Assembly (NCBI GenBank): GCA_903886975.1
Contig: CAISOB010000004.1
Coordinates: forward strand, 1 to 64,000
Direction: 5' to 3'
From: an uncultured beta proteobacterium
Lineage (GTDB): Bacteria; Pseudomonadota; Gammaproteobacteria; Burkholderiales; Rhodocyclaceae
Length of the DNA: 64,000 bases
The notes beneath the pieces are model-generated. The model made no database searches, had not been told where the DNA came from, and saw nothing but the letters and a program-made list of their open reading frames with translations. This document shows, piece by piece, positions 63,448 to 64,000 of the stretch. Position numbers and translations under genes: made by a program. How positions within the stretch are numbered: position 1 is the stretch's first letter; each line of letters opens with the position of its first letter.

Positions 63448-63524
63448 AGTTCAGTGACTCGAGGATGGCGGGTAATCACGCAAGGCGACCACCCAGCGAG
63501 GCAAGCATGGCCGAACCGACAAGC

Positions 63525-64000
63525 CTACTGAGTGACGGCTTTATGCATCGCGGCGAAGAATTCTGCACCGTTCTGGAGAACCTGTTCATCACAATCGAAG
63601 GTTGTGCTATGGTGCCCTCCGCCAACAGGCGTGCCAAACAGCACGTACATGGCTTTGCCGCCCTTGGCCTGCACGCGTTCCATCATAAGCGTCGCATCTT
63701 CGGAAGCATTGAAAGCGGTCTCTGCGATGACCTCGGTCACTGAAGGCAGGGTCCGCGCAACACGCATCCCGATCTCTATCAGTTCAGGAGAACTTCGCCC
63801 GGTCAGGGAGGTTGCAGCAGGCTTGATTTCGACCTCGAGGTCATACATCGTTGCAGCGCCTTGCAACACCTCCATGGATTTTTTCACCATGTAGTCATTG
63901 ATCTCGTTGGTGACTCCGCGTGTCTCCATGCGGAAATACGCTTTGTCGGGAATGATGTTCCAGGTGGTGCCAGCCTGCATGATCCCGACGTTGACGCGTG
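63525..64000 (-). CDS. M20 family amidohydrolase/peptidase, 5' end beyond the window
   Basis: NIIPDKAYFRMETRGVTNEINDYMVKKSMEVLQGAATMYDLEVEIKPAATSLTGRSSPELIEIG...GGGHHSTTFDCDEQVL, AbgA-like. Confidence 0.85.
   Translation of the reverse strand, partial: RVNVGIMQAGTTWNIIPDKAYFRMETRGVTNEINDYMVKKSMEVLQGAATMYDLEVEIKPAATSLTGRSSPELIEIGMRVARTLPSVTEVIAETAFNASEDATLMMERVQAKGGKAMYVLFGTPVGGGHHSTTFDCDEQVLQNGAEFFAAMHKAVTQ

Overview
The window is a GC-rich, probably betaproteobacterial chromosome segment; the taxon is inferred from gene content only. From left to right it contains: (i) the end of a probable integrated element (YqaJ-like nuclease fragment) beside tRNA-Pro(GGG); (ii) the conserved housekeeping run thrS-infC-rpmI-rplT-pheS-pheT-ihfA-merR on the minus strand, then tRNA-Val(GAC); (iii) a Crp/Fnr-family regulator, a VIT-family protein, an MDR oxidoreductase and an RcnB-like protein; (iv) a long minus-strand central-carbon/storage run (tal, ppk2, gnd, HAD, pgm, glgP, xfp, RNB nuclease, zwf); (v) a stress/envelope/ion-transport region (DUF2934, BON proteins, CDF, Usp, class I aldolase with an apparent frameshift, H+-ATPase, exported VOC protein, CDGSH, MgtA-like ATPase, Nramp, PLD lipoprotein, small lipoproteins and Cys-repeat periplasmic proteins); (vi) two hybrid histidine kinases, a beta/gamma-crystallin-like protein coupled to a transglutaminase-like protein, and a CheB-CheR-PAS fusion; (vii) a pgaABCD exopolysaccharide operon; (viii) a partial M20 peptidase. 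The most notable non-coding signal is a recurrent ~20-bp near-palindrome (consensus about TCYGTKCGCTRGCGCACAGA). I found it by eye at 15 intergenic positions, upstream of the Crp-like gene itself and of many stress/envelope genes. It has Crp/Fnr-site geometry and suggests a local, possibly undescribed regulon.
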